64,000 nucleotides of DNA from Caenorhabditis elegans (taxonomy: Eukaryota; Nematoda; Chromadorea; Rhabditida; Rhabditidae): the NCBI RefSeq assembly GCF_000002985.6, contig NC_003284.9, forward strand, positions 4,340,001-4,404,000, written 5' to 3'. The notes below the pieces were generated by a model. The model saw nothing but the letters and a program-made list of their open reading frames with translations, made no database searches and was not told the DNA's origin. Below are positions 21,927 through 33,211 of the stretch, in pieces. The position numbers and the translations under genes were made by a program. Positions within the stretch are counted from its first letter, which is position 1, and every line of letters starts with the position of its first letter.

Positions 21927-22527
21927 CTAATCTTCATCACGAAGAACCTTTCCGTTTATCTTGAATCTCACGATCGTTGGCTTCTTCGGCTCTGCCTGTA
22001 CGTTGTCTCGCCGGTGAGCACGGTTTGCATACTCGATGCGCGGATTGCGGGGTGTTACTGACAATGAGTCAAGCCAACTCATCCTGCGACGAAAATGTCG
22101 ATCGGAGACAATGAGAATGTAGAGAACTCTGAAAGAATGAATTATTCATAAGTCATAGTAAAAAGAGCTACTTTCAAAATCTCACAAGAAAAATATGACA
22201 ACTCCGAGCAACACATACATGGATTCCACTTGCGCAACTTGATTGGTGTTGTCGGTGGACTGCACGAATACGACTGGCGTCATTTCTCTAGAAACAAAAA
22301 GCGAAGTGGTATGTTGAGCTACTACACGTCTCTGTTTTGTCGTGGTTCAAGGACTTTTTTTTGGCGTGGCACATAAGATCATAAATTTACCCCCTTATTA
22401 TTTATACTCTTTCCATGACAACCAGGAGAAAAATTAAACAAAAACTGCTGCTCTACAAAGTAAAAATCAGTTTTGGTTTTTGAAAATACTATTTGAAAAA
22501 AACTTACGAAACTTCTTCATCGCTCAT
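21927..22527 (-). CDS. Small single-pass protein, KCNE-like in layout, array member C
   Basis: Unrecognised family. Exons 22527-22508 (20-base first exon MSDEEV), 22287-22186 and 22128-21927 give 107 residues. The first intron is phase 2. The second is phase 2 inside the membrane segment (TT|A, residue 41). The outer part of about 29 residues has no signal peptide. One membrane segment at 30-48 (MYVLLGVVIFFLVLYILIV) is followed by SDRHFRRRMSWL and a basic 59-residue tail. An acidic and neutral outside, one helix and a basic membrane-proximal tail are also seen in KCNE/MPS potassium-channel subunits, but that is a resemblance only. Confidence 0.82.
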
Positions 22528-22935
22528 TTTCTTATTAGTTGGTCAAACGCCGGATGAAGCCAGCCAAAGTATGTTTCTTGGAGAAAAGATAGCACACAAT
22601 GCCTCTTTTTTCCAACAAGCAAATGAATATCGTTCATTCTCCTCCGATTGCATTTATTTTTTTGAACCCTGCGTCTCCTTTATCGAGACACATGAGAAGA
22701 GAGACCGTTCTTGTCTGGTAAGCGTGTTCTTTTTTTTTCAAATTCCTTTCTTTGAAGGCTCTGATATAGTGGAGTTTATTGATATAAATGCAAAGTTAAG
22801 CGGAATTGGGGAACAAATAGGGAAATTGAATAACGTCCTGGGAGCTGAAGTTGTGATAAAAACTGAATGTCAAATACTTGTACAATGAAGGTTTTAAAAT
22901 CAAACTTGAACACACAGAATCAATCAATTATTAGT
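22528..22935. other. Between members C and D, no gene supported
   Basis: A plus-strand frame of 131 codons (22493-22888) runs here but overlaps member C's first exon and has no motif; it is probably chance. Confidence 0.5.
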
Positions 22936-23387
22936 TCAGAGGGGCTCGGTAACTGTGTCCAAAAAGAAGCGAATGTAAAGTGGAAGACCATCCTTGCTCG
23001 GAATGATGGCAAAACGGTGAATCTGCCCATTTTCCATGACGTCGATGTATCCCAATTGCGCATTTTCCAATTCGTGACGGTTTTTCACATTGATGACAAT
23101 TTCCTGCTCATCACGATGAGCTGCTTTGTAGAGAATGATGGTAGCGATGAAGGAACTGAAATTGATTTTTTATGGTTATAATCAATTGCGCACAAAAAAG
23201 TTCAAACTTACATCATCAAGAAAAGTGCCCAGTAGTTTGAGAAATTTGAGCACCAAATGTCGGCGAGAATCAGGTAGGCGTCGGTTTCAAAGAAGGTCAT
23301 GTTGAAAAACGGAGTGACGGAATCGCAACTGATGCTGTAGGCGGAGCTCTCATTAATTGAGTAGGTTCTCGAATGTTTGGACCACAT
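22936..23387 (-). CDS. Small single-pass membrane protein, array member D
   Basis: Unrecognised. Exons 23387-23212 and 23155-22936 give 131 residues from ATG 23387. An outer part of about 50 residues has N-glycosylation sequons (NES, NMT, NFS) and cysteines. One membrane segment (about 53-68) is cut by a phase-2 intron (AT|T, residue 59). A 60-residue hydrophilic tail follows. The frame stays open upstream of this ATG after an AACAG acceptor-like site and includes a hydrophobic stretch (FFLCVILL) that could be a signal peptide, but no ATG is present there, so the true start may differ. Confidence 0.78.
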
Positions 23388-23606
23388 TGGCAGAGAGTTG
23401 ATAGGGAGGGGGAGACCGTTTGAAGGAGACTGTTTTAATAGGATGACGCATAGAAAAAATGTTCCACTATTTTAATGATTACATTGCTAGAAAAAAAAGA
23501 AAAACAAATACAATAAACCATTATTAGTATTTTATGAAACTTTCAAATCAATAAAGCGGCGCAACTGAGCAAATCGGTTAGAAAATCGAAGTACTAAAAA
23601 TTATAA

Positions 23607-24893
23607 TTATACATCAATCTCCTGAGAGCCTTCCCGCACAATACTCAACTGTTTTCCATAGGCATATCTCGGAAAGAAGATCACTTTTGAAGTGTCGATT
23701 TGAGTCGTCGGAATGTCAATGACTGCGATGGAATCCAACCCATTTCCTACCACCATATCAATATTCCGCAACTTTTCTGTAGTTGCTCGCCGGACATAGC
23801 TGCTATTGATGTTGCTCAGGAACACGAACAGGATTCTGAAAAGGTAATAATTTAGATCGCCGTAATTTAAGGAACAACCTACATCATGACCACGAAAAAA
23901 ATAATGATGTGAGCAACGAAATTTCGTTGCGGCGATTTCTGGGATCCAGAAAATGCGGCTGCGGGCAGCAGAAGGGACTCAAGTACAAGCTGCTTGTCGG
24001 CAATGTTTTGGGCATTTTGCGTTGTATTTGGTAGATTTGTGGTTGGTTCATTTGTGGTAGGTGATGGCACAACAGCTGAAAACGGTATTGAACTGGTTGT
24101 AGAAGGTTCTGCGTAGAAATCGAATGGATTCTCTTCTTCAATTTCGTGGAGCAGATTTGCTGGTGATCCGTCGTGGTCCTTTGTGAACATTGAGTTATCC
24201 GCAACGTACAACTGGAAAATGTTGATAGATTAATAAGGTTATACATTGTTATGGACCATATGCGTGTGCTCAAAAACTAGTTTTCTGGGATGCTCCTGTC
24301 ATCGAAACGTGATTAGTTCTAAGTTTGAAAAAAGTTTTTCAAATTACCGTAATTATGATCAGTTGCTCAAACGCGTGGTTCTTGAAGATAGAGTAGCGCA
24401 AGGAGGGTAATTGTTCAATCCACTCCTATGATACCAAAATGACAAAATTAACTTCTCAAAAAATTTTTGAAATTTTTTACGAAACTTTTTTGTAGAGAGT
24501 CAAATACTGGCAATAATTGAGTTTTTGCTACTTTTTGAGAAGTATGTTCAAATCTCTACAGTGAAAGGAAGATTAATATTTTAAACATACATAAGTTTCA
24601 TGAGAACATACATAAGAACATAAAATTCGGAGGAATTTTTTCATTTTTGGTCGATAACTTCCAAAATGTAGCCAAACCTGACTGATTACCACTTTTTTGA
24701 AACAAATAAAAAGTTTCAAAAATTTTTTGAAAACTTTTACCACGATGTTCAGTCATTTTATCACCATAGAAGCGGTTTCTAACATTTTTTCCAACTGTTG
24801 CTACTATTACCTTACCGTAAAGAGGTCCTTATTCAAACAATTCGTCGGTAACGTCATCGCGTATAGCATGATCAATAAAATGAAGATTTTCAT
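23607..24893 (-). CDS. Type I membrane protein with Thr/Pro-rich outer domain, array member E
   Basis: Unrecognised; the largest array member, 237 residues. Exons 24893-24816 (signal peptide MKIFILLIMLYAMTLP), 24425-24348, 24211-23883 and 23835-23607. The first two introns are phase 0; the last is phase 2 inside the membrane segment (AT|A, residue 162). The outer part is acidic, then Thr/Ser/Pro/Asn-rich (about 88-116, PSPTTNEPTTNLPNTT), like O-glycosylated stalks. The membrane segment is about 150-168; the tail is about 69 residues. Exon 24425-24348 rests on phase fit and an ATAG acceptor, so it is the weakest part. Confidence 0.8.
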
Positions 24894-25549
24894 CACCTCC
24901 TGCTGACCATGAAATTGGGGTCGAATGCTCTAAATCTTCAGTGAGAAAAGGTTCTGTAAAAGTGCGCTGTTTTTAATGGAAACATTGATAGAAAATTTCC
25001 CCGAAATACGACAGATGTAGGAATGTAGTGGAAATAGTATATGAAGTTTCAGAAGAAAACAGTCAGATTGAAAACATCTGTTGTCACCGACCCTCGTGAG
25101 ATTTGTTATCGTCAGACTCAAAAAATAATTCGCCCACCGAAAAGTGTTTTTGGTGTTAAATACAAGTAAGCTTTTAGACTTTGCTCATCGTAAAAACTAT
25201 GAAACAGAAAAAAAGTCGGGGACTTCCAACGGAAAATTTGAGCGCAATGTTTATCTTCCTCGTGACATTCAAGGTTGCTGAAGAGAGAAATGTTCAGTTG
25301 AGATGGAATTCAAACGGTTTACTGAGAGGCTTTTATACTTTAAAATCAAAAATTTTTTGAAAATAAAATCATCAACTGGTTTGGTTTTCGAAGTGAGCAA
25401 TCAAGACACCCATGTGTCAGAAAAGGCAGAGAGGGACAAAGGAGCACGTTTAGAAAACATTAGAAAAAAAAAAGGAAAACTTGAAAAATAACTACTAGAA
25501 CAACGAAAAATACGGGAAACTTCAAACCAATACAAAAAAAACAAATAAT
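24894..25549. other. Intergenic, no gene seen
   Basis: Promoter side of member E and 3' side of member F. No supported frame. Confidence 0.5.
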
Positions 25550-26318
25550 TCAAATAATCATATCAAGGTCCACAGAGATGGTTTCACTTTTGATGCTTTC
25601 GTTGTCTTCCTTTCCGTATGCTTTTGCGTAGGCGTTTCTCGAACTGCACGGGTCAGCGAGGAAGTCCGAGAAGTAGTTCCTAAGACGGATGAGAAGCTTG
25701 CTTTCTTTCTTCATTCTACGGACCTCTTTGATAAGGCGGCTGGTGAAGAGGTACATCAGGATTGTCAATCTAAAAATTTAGAACTTTGAGTTTCAATATG
25801 TTGAACGGGGTTTGTAGGCGTAAGATTCTGGGTTGCCTAGTGAAGTTTCTAGTGAAGCACAAGTCTCAGTGTTTGGAGGAAACTTTCTTGTTGGCAGATA
25901 GTTGTAAGGTCAGCTTACACCGACAACAAATTATCAAACTGGGACAGAAAGTTTTCACAATTACACAGAAAGTTATCAAACGTCGGCAGGAAAAATTTGT
26001 AAAACACACTACTGGTATGCTCTAAAACAAAAAAAAACTTACACAATTCCGCAAAGCGATGCCCAGAAGAGAAATCCCGTTTCTTGCCACCAAGCGAAAC
26101 AATCGTAAGTAGCACCAACTTCTTCGATAGACACATCCAACGTTGCAGTGTCTGTAGACTTTTCCGTAATGCTGCTGGTATTTCCGGCCTGAAAAAAAAA
26201 TCAATTTTTAAATCTGATAAACATATTTGAAGTTTACCTCAATTTGGTCTGTTTTCACAAAGAGTCCACAATTAATCAACATCAGGATACATATGATCCC
26301 GGCAGTCGCTAACTTCAT
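25550..26318 (-). CDS. Type I membrane protein, array member F
   Basis: Unrecognised, 148 residues. Exons 26318-26238 (signal peptide MKLATAGIICILMLINCG), 26188-26043 and 25769-25550. The first intron is phase 0; the second is phase 2 within the membrane segment (GT|A, residue 76). The Thr/Ser-rich outer part of about 40 residues has an NTS sequon. The membrane segment (about 66-84, FLFWASLCGIVLTILMYLF) is followed by a very basic stretch (IKEVRRMKKESK) and an acidic Ser-rich end. A loose repeat (GACAGAAAGTTTTCACAATT and similar) lies in the second intron. Confidence 0.85.
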
Positions 26319-27167
26319 GATGAGCCTGAAACAAGAAAACAATTAAATCTATAGTGGAAGCAACACAATGTGATAATGAGAACTGGGAAATGGTACATGA
26401 GTCGAGAAGGAGGGACGAAGAAACTTATGTGCAGCGGATCTCTGTGTTTCTGTGCGCCTCTTTGACTGTATTCATCACTCCGTTTATTGCCCAGATATTC
26501 GTCACTCGCTGCTCATCACGGGGCAATGCACAGATTGAGTAGATGGAAGAAAATTGGCAGATGCTATATGCGCACAAAAAAATGTTGGAAAGGGAACATG
26601 AAAAAGTGGTGAAGAGGGCAAGGGGGATTGGAGGCGAAGAGCAAATACTGTGTAAAAAACACATCAAAAACATAAACCTCTATTCTTAATTGATTGAGAG
26701 ACTTGCAAGTATGTACTGGCCGAGCCAATAATCTATGAGTGCATAGATTCAAACTCAGTAAACAATTACAATTTGAATTTGCATGAGTCGCTGCTCAGTG
26801 TGATACGGAGCCATTGAATTCTCTGAGCAGCGACGCTTTTAAAACAAAATAATTCGAGTTTGTTGATATATAGAGAATGTTTTTGTAATGTCTGGAAATA
26901 ATTCTATAACTGGATACTACACAACAGTACGAAAAAAAGGGACACATGACAAAAACCTATTGATCTAATTTTCGTATATATTGCAAATTGGGGCTAAATG
27001 GAATCATTTTGAAATTGCCAATTTATTCAGTAATAACTTTATACATATAAAAATTAAACACAAACTTATGTTCTCTCTAGGTTTCAATGATAATTATGAC
27101 AATTTATTGAAATGTGTGGTATGATTATGCGGGTTATAGCAATTGGGAAAATAATACAATAAGACAC
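26319..27167. other. Intergenic, no gene seen
   Basis: Contains an imperfect inverted repeat around 26790-26840 (GAGTCGCTGCTCAG against CTGAGCAGCGACGC). Otherwise AT-rich and without supported frames. Confidence 0.5.
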
Positions 27168-27512
27168 TTAAACGCGTGAATTGTTGATAGGAGCTCGTGA
27201 CAGCAATGGTAGTCTTCCTGGTAATGGGTCGTTAGTTGTTCCAAGTGATGCTAGGGGTATAGACCCTTGAGCGTTCTCAGCGTCCTCATCTCCTTCCAGC
27301 TCTGGCCGGCAGCAACTTCCTCTCCGTCCACAGCAACCGTACTTTTGCATGATGTAGTCTACCAAAAAACCAATGCTGGAAATTCAAAAATGTTCATTTT
27401 GTTTTTTAAAAGACTCCTGAAAACTTTGTTCTCACCTGAGACACGAGAGGACAACAACCAAAAAAATGAGCATCGGCGGAACATGATATTTGATTGTTTG
27501 AGCTGTTTCCAT
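27168..27512 (-). CDS. Small membrane protein with Cys-rich tail, array member G
   Basis: Unrecognised, 94 residues. Exons 27512-27436 and 27375-27168; the intron is phase 2 inside the membrane segment (AG|C, residue 26). The ATG directly follows a TTGTCAG acceptor-like site, which may be the trans-splice site. The outer part is only about 12 residues (METAQTIKYHVP), the membrane segment about 13-31. The tail begins with a cysteine cluster (YGCCGRRGSCCR), which could be palmitoylated, then an acidic run and a Pro/Leu-rich end. Confidence 0.83.
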
Positions 27513-27750
27513 CTGACAAATAATTCGGAATGTTGAACAAAAAATGAAACTTATAAATATGAGACAAGGATTAACAACCTTGTGGGATATAGTAATAGAA
27601 GATAAATCGGTAATAATTTAAATACGTTTATTGGTGTAAAAAAGTAATGGGCAATCGGTAGGGTGTATCAGGAAACATCTATGATTAGCAGTACAATTTC
27701 TGAAATTAATTCCCATTAAAAAATTTGAAAAAAATAGATGACAGCAACCT

Positions 27751-27959
27751 CTAAATGGTAGCTTCAACTCGGATGACTGTGGTTCGAGCAATGTGTTTAT
27801 GCATGTTTTGAAACACCTCGGCAATGAAGTACCAAATTCTAAAATTTTGGATAAAATTGAATTATTTTTTGAAAGTGGAATAAGAAATTACATGACCACC
27901 GCCGAAGTCAAACCGATAACTATCAAAAATCCAATGGTCACTAAATTCTGGACGTCCAT
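27751..27959 (-). CDS. Micro-protein of 51 residues, array member H
   Basis: Unrecognised. Exons 27959-27892 and 27838-27751 with a phase-2 intron inside the membrane segment (AT|A, residue 23). The protein is almost only a membrane helix (about 5-30) plus a 21-residue basic tail (MHKHIARTTVIRVEATI). The frame is open upstream of the ATG to an ATTCAG site, so a longer N-terminus with an NFT sequon is possible. Confidence 0.65.
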
Positions 27960-28542
27960 GGTAAAGTTTGAGTTGTATAAAAATGAGGTATCTGAATCTT
28001 GAAATGAGATGTGTGCGATATATTTTTCAATCGCCGATAATGAGAATTGAAATGTTTTATAAAAGCGTGTACATGTATGCATTTTAGACCAGAATTTTTA
28101 CTCCTCACACAGAAAAAAAATGTCTGACGAAATAATTAACACATGAATTACGTCAAGGTTAAATTTTACAATCATAAATATGGTTTAAGAAAAGTTTAAG
28201 AATTCCAGTAATCCGAAATTTGGGCAATTTCAGCCAGTTCCAAAATTGCTCACTGCAGCAAATTCAAAAACCAGCAATTGCTCAACTTACCAATTACCGC
28301 ACACCTCTGATCAAACCAAAATAATAGTTATGGTTTGGCAACCTAACAATACCAAAATATTAACCAAAACGGAAGGGCACGCTAAAATTTATCCACAAAA
28401 AAGTTATTCGAGAGCTACTAAAAAGAAATAGTCTATACTACTGTATTTCAATTTTATCGTTGTTACAAATTATGAATACATATGGTGCATGTTGATCGTC
28501 TGTAATAAAATTTTGAAAAAATTTACGAACATTTTTCTTACT

Positions 28543-28850
28543 TTAAATAGGAAGAAGTGGAACAGTGTCTATGATCACTTTGTTGGCAGCATATACTTCC
28601 AGCCCATGCATTTGCTCCAGTTGCTCCACGTCAAGAGATACAAATCCTTGTGGACGACTTGGCTCCTCTTCATCCTCAAATCTTTCGAAAAAACGGGGCT
28701 GTGGGAAGAACCATTCTCTGATGAGAGTTATGAATAGGATGATGCTATAATTTCCATAACTATTTAAAAATAATTTCAGATCATCGTCACTTACAAAAAT
28801 ATTGACCAAATTAGGAGCAAGATGAGATAGATGCATTTGATGATGTCCAT
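28543..28850 (-). CDS. Small membrane protein, array member I
   Basis: Unrecognised, 85 residues. Exons 28850-28795 and 28744-28543; phase-2 intron inside the membrane segment (TT|C, residue 19), with acceptor TTATAG. The membrane segment starts almost at the N-terminus (about 3-27). The tail has REWFFPQPRFFERFEDEEEP, then a hydrophilic stretch and a proline/leucine end. The neighbouring array genes supported the exon choice. Confidence 0.78.
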
Positions 28851-29619
28851 GTTGAAACAAGTCATGCAGGTTTGCGAAATAGTAATTGAAACTAACAAAA
28901 AGTTAAGAAGGATAATTAATTAAATATACAGGTATACTTATTGGTTTCAACCAAAATCGATATGAAAAATTGTTCAGAAATTGACATATGTAACATCAAC
29001 ATTCATTAACAAAAAAAGGAGATCAATAATTAATCTGTGCAGTGCTAACAATGACAAATGTCTACAATAGTATTGCATTCAGACCTGAAAAATATATGCT
29101 CTCAGTTTTGAAAAAAATATATGTTTCCCCGAAATTTCCTGCCTTTCTACTTATTTTCTCACTGACAATGAACATGTTCAAAAATAAGGAAAAAATCCTT
29201 AATAAATTTTATAAAAGTTTAGAGAAACGACTTAAAAATACGAAGAAATTTAAAATAAAATTGCAAACTAATTCTTAAATCATTAACAAAAGTTTTGAAA
29301 GTTTTTTTTAGTACTGGCATTTTAAGTTTTAAAAATAATGAACCCAACTTTACTGTACTTTTGTCATTTACGATCCATTCTTTAAAATTTTAAGAGATTA
29401 ATTTATGGATCCTTTTGATTGCAAATCAAAATGTATCTCGGCATACTCTTTAAAATTTTTTCAAACTTACTTCCCTACATTGCAATATAAACTTTGTTAT
29501 ACAAAAAGTTATAATTAGGAAATTAAAAGTTTTGTACGTTTGCAAAAGTATTTGCCGTACATCCCTACCGTACCCAAAAAAAAAATAATACTTACTTTTA
29601 ATAATTTTGTCACAAGATT
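28851..29619. other. Intergenic, no gene seen
   Basis: Very AT-rich; a plus-strand Lys-rich frame at 29042-29278 is low complexity and not supported. Confidence 0.5.
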
Positions 29620-30039
29620 TCAAATCATTTTAATCATCTCCTCACAGAATTCATTTCTTTCATATGAGCGCTCCACAACAAAAACTCGTGACTGTATGCC
29701 TTCACGTTGTCGGGCTTTTTGTATTGACTTGATTGCAGTTCCCGCAAAACATACTGCCCATGCGACATCAGCAATATAGCACGCGCTGAAAAATTCAATT
29801 GTTCATTGCAAAACGTTGAATATTATTTAATTACACAATCACTCCCCAGACTAGAGCCAGGCAAACCAGCAGCAGAACAACGAGTGGCGGAATGGTGCTC
29901 TCAATGATAAAATAAATTCTGAAGTTTTTTTTTTGAGCTATTTGAACAATGAGCACAATTAATTACGTAATCTCTGGGTTTAAAACCACTTTTCAAATTT
30001 ACAAATCACAATATAACACTTATTTTTATTGCTATGCAT
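29620..30039 (-). CDS. Small membrane protein with uncertain start, array member J
   Basis: Unrecognised. Two sound exons, 29918-29835 and 29785-29620, carry a membrane segment (STIPPLVVLLLVCLALVWGV) cut by a phase-2 intron (GT|C) and a tail of about 50 residues rich in Arg, Glu and Ser. No ATG occurs in the first of these or just before it. A 20-base exon 30039-30020 (MHSNKN, donor AA|GTGTTA) would join in frame and give 89 residues, but it overlaps the stop of member K on the same strand. The outer sequence IESTIPPLVV resembles member G. Either the start is unusual or the gene has lost it. Confidence 0.6.
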
Positions 30040-30277
30040 CATTCAAATTTTTCTCAGCTGTATAATAACTTTTAACAACATTGATTTTGTTCAATTCTTC
30101 TTTTTCGAGATTAGAGTGTGACGGTGAGCTCATTCTTGCTCCGAACACTGCACAGACTCTGAAAATTTATGTTGAACTGTGGAAGACCAGAATTGAAGCT
30201 TACAACGACATGCAAACGGCCAATGCAATCACAAATACCAAATAACTCAATGCAGCCAAAACACCAGGAAGAAGCAT
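30032..30277 (-). CDS. Small membrane protein, array member K
   Basis: Unrecognised, 66 residues. Exons 30277-30204 and 30158-30032; phase-2 intron inside the membrane segment (TT|A, residue 25). The protein starts with an almost uninterrupted hydrophobic stretch (about 2-32). A Ser-rich turn (GARMSSPSHSN) and a charged 20-residue end follow. Its stop codon region overlaps the proposed first exon of member J. Confidence 0.8.
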
Positions 30278-30495
30278 ATTGTGTATATAATTGGAAGTTA
30301 ATGTAAAATGAATAAACATTCAACAAGCATAAGAAAAAAAAAGATTTAACCGGAGTTCTACCGTTTTAAAAGTAACGAAATTACACAGAAAATTCTCACA
30401 AAATTGTTTTTTTCATTCATACAAATAAAACGTCTTGAACGCTGAAATTATATTATTAAACTATGTTTTTACAGTTTTACAATCTTAATACCTGT

Positions 30496-30854
30496 TCATA
30501 AATTGATAGTCTGATCAAACTCATCACTCTCGTACCCGAGTATCGGTGTTTCGTTCTCACTGGTCATGTCAACATCGCTTTCTGTGGGATCAATTTTAAT
30601 AACAACTTGGCAACGGTTAACAGGAGCTGCGATTGGGGTCCTTGGTGGAATAGTGTTCACAATACGCCGGAGCTCTTCTGGAGGCAATGGGCAGAAAAAT
30701 CCGTCGGCCCTCTCGATGAGCATGCAGATGCTGGAAATAAAAATTGACTCAAGAGTTTTTAAAGAAAAATCAAATCTTACCACACCGCTAGTGCGCATAC
30801 TAAAATAACCACGAAGGCAAACTGGATGGCTGGGTTTTTGAAAAATGGGAGCAT
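30496..30854 (-). CDS. Small membrane protein with acidic tail, array member L
   Basis: Unrecognised, 102 residues. Exons 30854-30781 and 30730-30496; phase-2 intron inside the membrane segment (TG|C, residue 25). Outer part about 11 residues, membrane segment about 12-29, then a tail of about 70 residues: Pro-rich (PRTPIAAPV), then acidic with many Ser/Thr (DPTESDVDMTSENE), possible casein-kinase-type sites. Confidence 0.84.
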
Positions 30855-31035
30855 CTGTGAAGAATATTGAAGATTAATAAAATAGAAAATACTTTTTAAA
30901 AAATGTACTGGAGTATGGTAAAATACCACTTCAAAAAAATCCATTAAAATTTAAAAAAAATCACTCGTCAATATAAACGAATCATGCAAATGAAGAAAAA
31001 AACCATAAAGCTACATTAAAAATACAAAAAAATTA

Positions 31036-31513
31036 TCAGTAATGTTGAAGAGAAGTATCGACAAAGTCAAGTGAATTGATCTCCACATCATCAATGACTC
31101 TTTGACGATTGGCAACATTATTCTTGCATCCGGTAATGTCGCAGTGGTAGTACTCATCAAATATGACCAACATGCTGAAAATCGAAATATCTGGACAACA
31201 GTACACCGTGCCGAGCATGTAACGGGCAACAAAAAAAACGAAAACGGGCGACAATTGGCGATTATTGAAAAGTTGTGGGCAGGAGCAGAGGCTCATGGGG
31301 ATCTGGACCGCCCGATGTTGCCCGTTTTTGCCCACTTTAATAGTATTCCAGGTCTTACTACGGTGGTAGAGTAATATTCTATTTTGTTCGCCTATACTCA
31401 AATAAATACGGTTTTTAATTACTTTCCCAAAAAATTCCAAAAACTTACATTATTACCCCCACCACTAAGAACAGTGCAAGAAACGCCAAAAGCAGAATGT
31501 GTGCAGACTTCAT
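31036..31513 (-). CDS. Small membrane protein, array member M
   Basis: Unrecognised, 67 residues. Exons 31513-31449 and 31174-31036; phase-2 intron inside the membrane segment (AT|C, residue 22). The N-terminus is hydrophobic (about 3-28, HILLLAFLALFLVVGVI), followed by CDITGCKNN and an acidic tail. The 274-base intron is longer than in the other members and holds a fold-back sequence (GGGCAAC near 31230 against GTTGCCCG near 31320), probably a repeat insertion. Confidence 0.8.
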
Positions 31514-31795
31514 CTCTGAAATTACAAATTTATTAAATAAAGGTTCTAGGTACAAAAACAAACAAGGAAACAAAAAATTAAAAGACAGTAAAACATCTGA
31601 ATAACTAAAAAAAAACAAAAGAAAAATACAAATTCTGAAGACGTTAACTATCTGTTAACTGTTAACTGATGTAGCTATTCTGCAAGTAGAAAATATTATT
31701 AAATCAATACTAAAAAAAGAGATAAAACTTACAACCAATTTTGAAAAAAAAAGCAGTCCTAAATTACAAATCCCAAAAAAGCTGCACATCGCAAT

Positions 31796-32088
31796 TTATA
31801 CTCTGATTTCAAAAGTTTTGTGAGGTCCAATCTGTTGCTCGGAAATCCCGACTCGCCCGCTTTTGGTCCCGTGGTTTCGCTTGACGTCTTCTTCATTCAA
31901 TTTTTTAGCTTCACTGAAGTAATCCATTGGTTTTGCCACACAGTGCAGGTAGATTTCACAGGCGATGAAAATGCTACAAGTCACAAAATGTTTTAAAAAA
32001 AAATTGAGCACACAATATCAACTCACACAAAGAAGAACAAGAAGAGGCTGAGAAAAATGAGCATATTGATAGCACTAAGTTCAAGCAT
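31796..32088 (-). CDS. Small membrane protein, array member N
   Basis: Unrecognised, 79 residues. Exons 32088-32027 and 31973-31796; phase-2 intron inside the membrane segment (GT|C, residue 21). Membrane segment about 9-26 with a phenylalanine run; tail of about 50 residues rich in Lys and Glu (EAKKLNEEDVKRNHGTKSGR). Confidence 0.82.
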
Positions 32089-32935
32089 TATACCCTAAAC
32101 TTTTATAATTAAGGTTAAAATTGGTGAATAATACAAGATAAAACTGGACAGCAAACCGATTAATCAATACAGTGCAATTAAACAGACAGGCAAAACATTT
32201 ATTCCTAGATATGAGTATCATACGGTAAGAAGTAGTACATATATGATATTAAAGGAGGAGTAAGGGATCAAACTTCTTTTCTTAGAACTTGCCAAATTGT
32301 CGTTGAACTTGTTGCCCTAAATGACAAAAAAAAACAGTATTTAAAAAAACAAAAATTAAAAAAATATTTTTATTCAAATTTGCAAAAAAAAAAGTTAGAT
32401 TAGGTCTTTCCGCTGTTCGGAAAACTGGATAGTCTGTTTTTAATACTTTTCGATTTGGCTTACAACATTTTCAAACAAATTACAAAAAAAAAACAAATAA
32501 AAATTCTGATAAAAAACATTTGAAAATTGTTGCAAAATTTAACAAAAAAAAAGCCTCTAGAATCCTAGAAATAATACATTTTTTATAATTTTTAGGGAGT
32601 TTCATAATAAGAGAGTTCTAAAAAAATTGTATGCTGAATAACTATTGATTACCTATCAATTAAAGTTGAATTTACAAAATAAGTTTGAACAATTACTTAT
32701 GAATTGGTAACATTTTTTGAAGACGAATTTCAGGTTATATTCAAAATTGCGAACTGGCATATGAAAGTTTTATGAGAAGTTTCGTTCTAAAATTCAATGA
32801 TTTTCAGTCCATCAAAGGTAAAAGTTTTGATCCCTTTCTCCTCTTTCGATGTTGCAGAAGATCAGGTGAAGTGAACTGCATGAAAACATGAAAAAGATGT
32901 AATCAAGACATAAAAGTGCAAAACTTACCATTTCA
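32089..32935. other. Intergenic, no gene seen
   Basis: Very AT-rich with many poly-A runs; no supported frame. The donor-like GTAAG at about 32928 (minus) just after member O's stop could be a 3'UTR intron. Confidence 0.5.
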
Positions 32936-33211
32936 TTATGGGTAGTTACTATCTCGACGCGTCGACAGCAAAACGGCTGTATCGTTTTCCGAGTTGAAAC
33001 GGGCCGCAACTCTGGCAGCCCTCGAATATCGGCGTCGTTGAACACACGGCTCTACGAGAATTATGAACACGCATCCACTGAAATTTATTTCAAATGTTAA
33101 TCTAATTAACGTCTCTTACCATGCTGCAACGGCTAGCAAAACTCCAAATACCACAGCGAACCATAGGAAAATATTGGCTATTGGGAGTGTCGGGTGCATA
33201 AAGGTATTCAT
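32936..33211 (-). CDS. Small membrane protein with Arg-rich tail, array member O
   Basis: Unrecognised, 77 residues. Exons 33211-33120 and 33077-32936; phase-2 intron inside the membrane segment (TG|T, residue 31). Outer part about 12 residues, long membrane segment about 13-40, then an Arg-rich tail (CVQRRRYSRAARVAARF) and a hydrophilic end (STRRDSNYP). Confidence 0.84.

Noticed and set aside
22493-22888. 131-codon plus-strand frame
   Set aside because: It overlaps the first exon of array member C, lacks motif and splice support, and is AT-rich.
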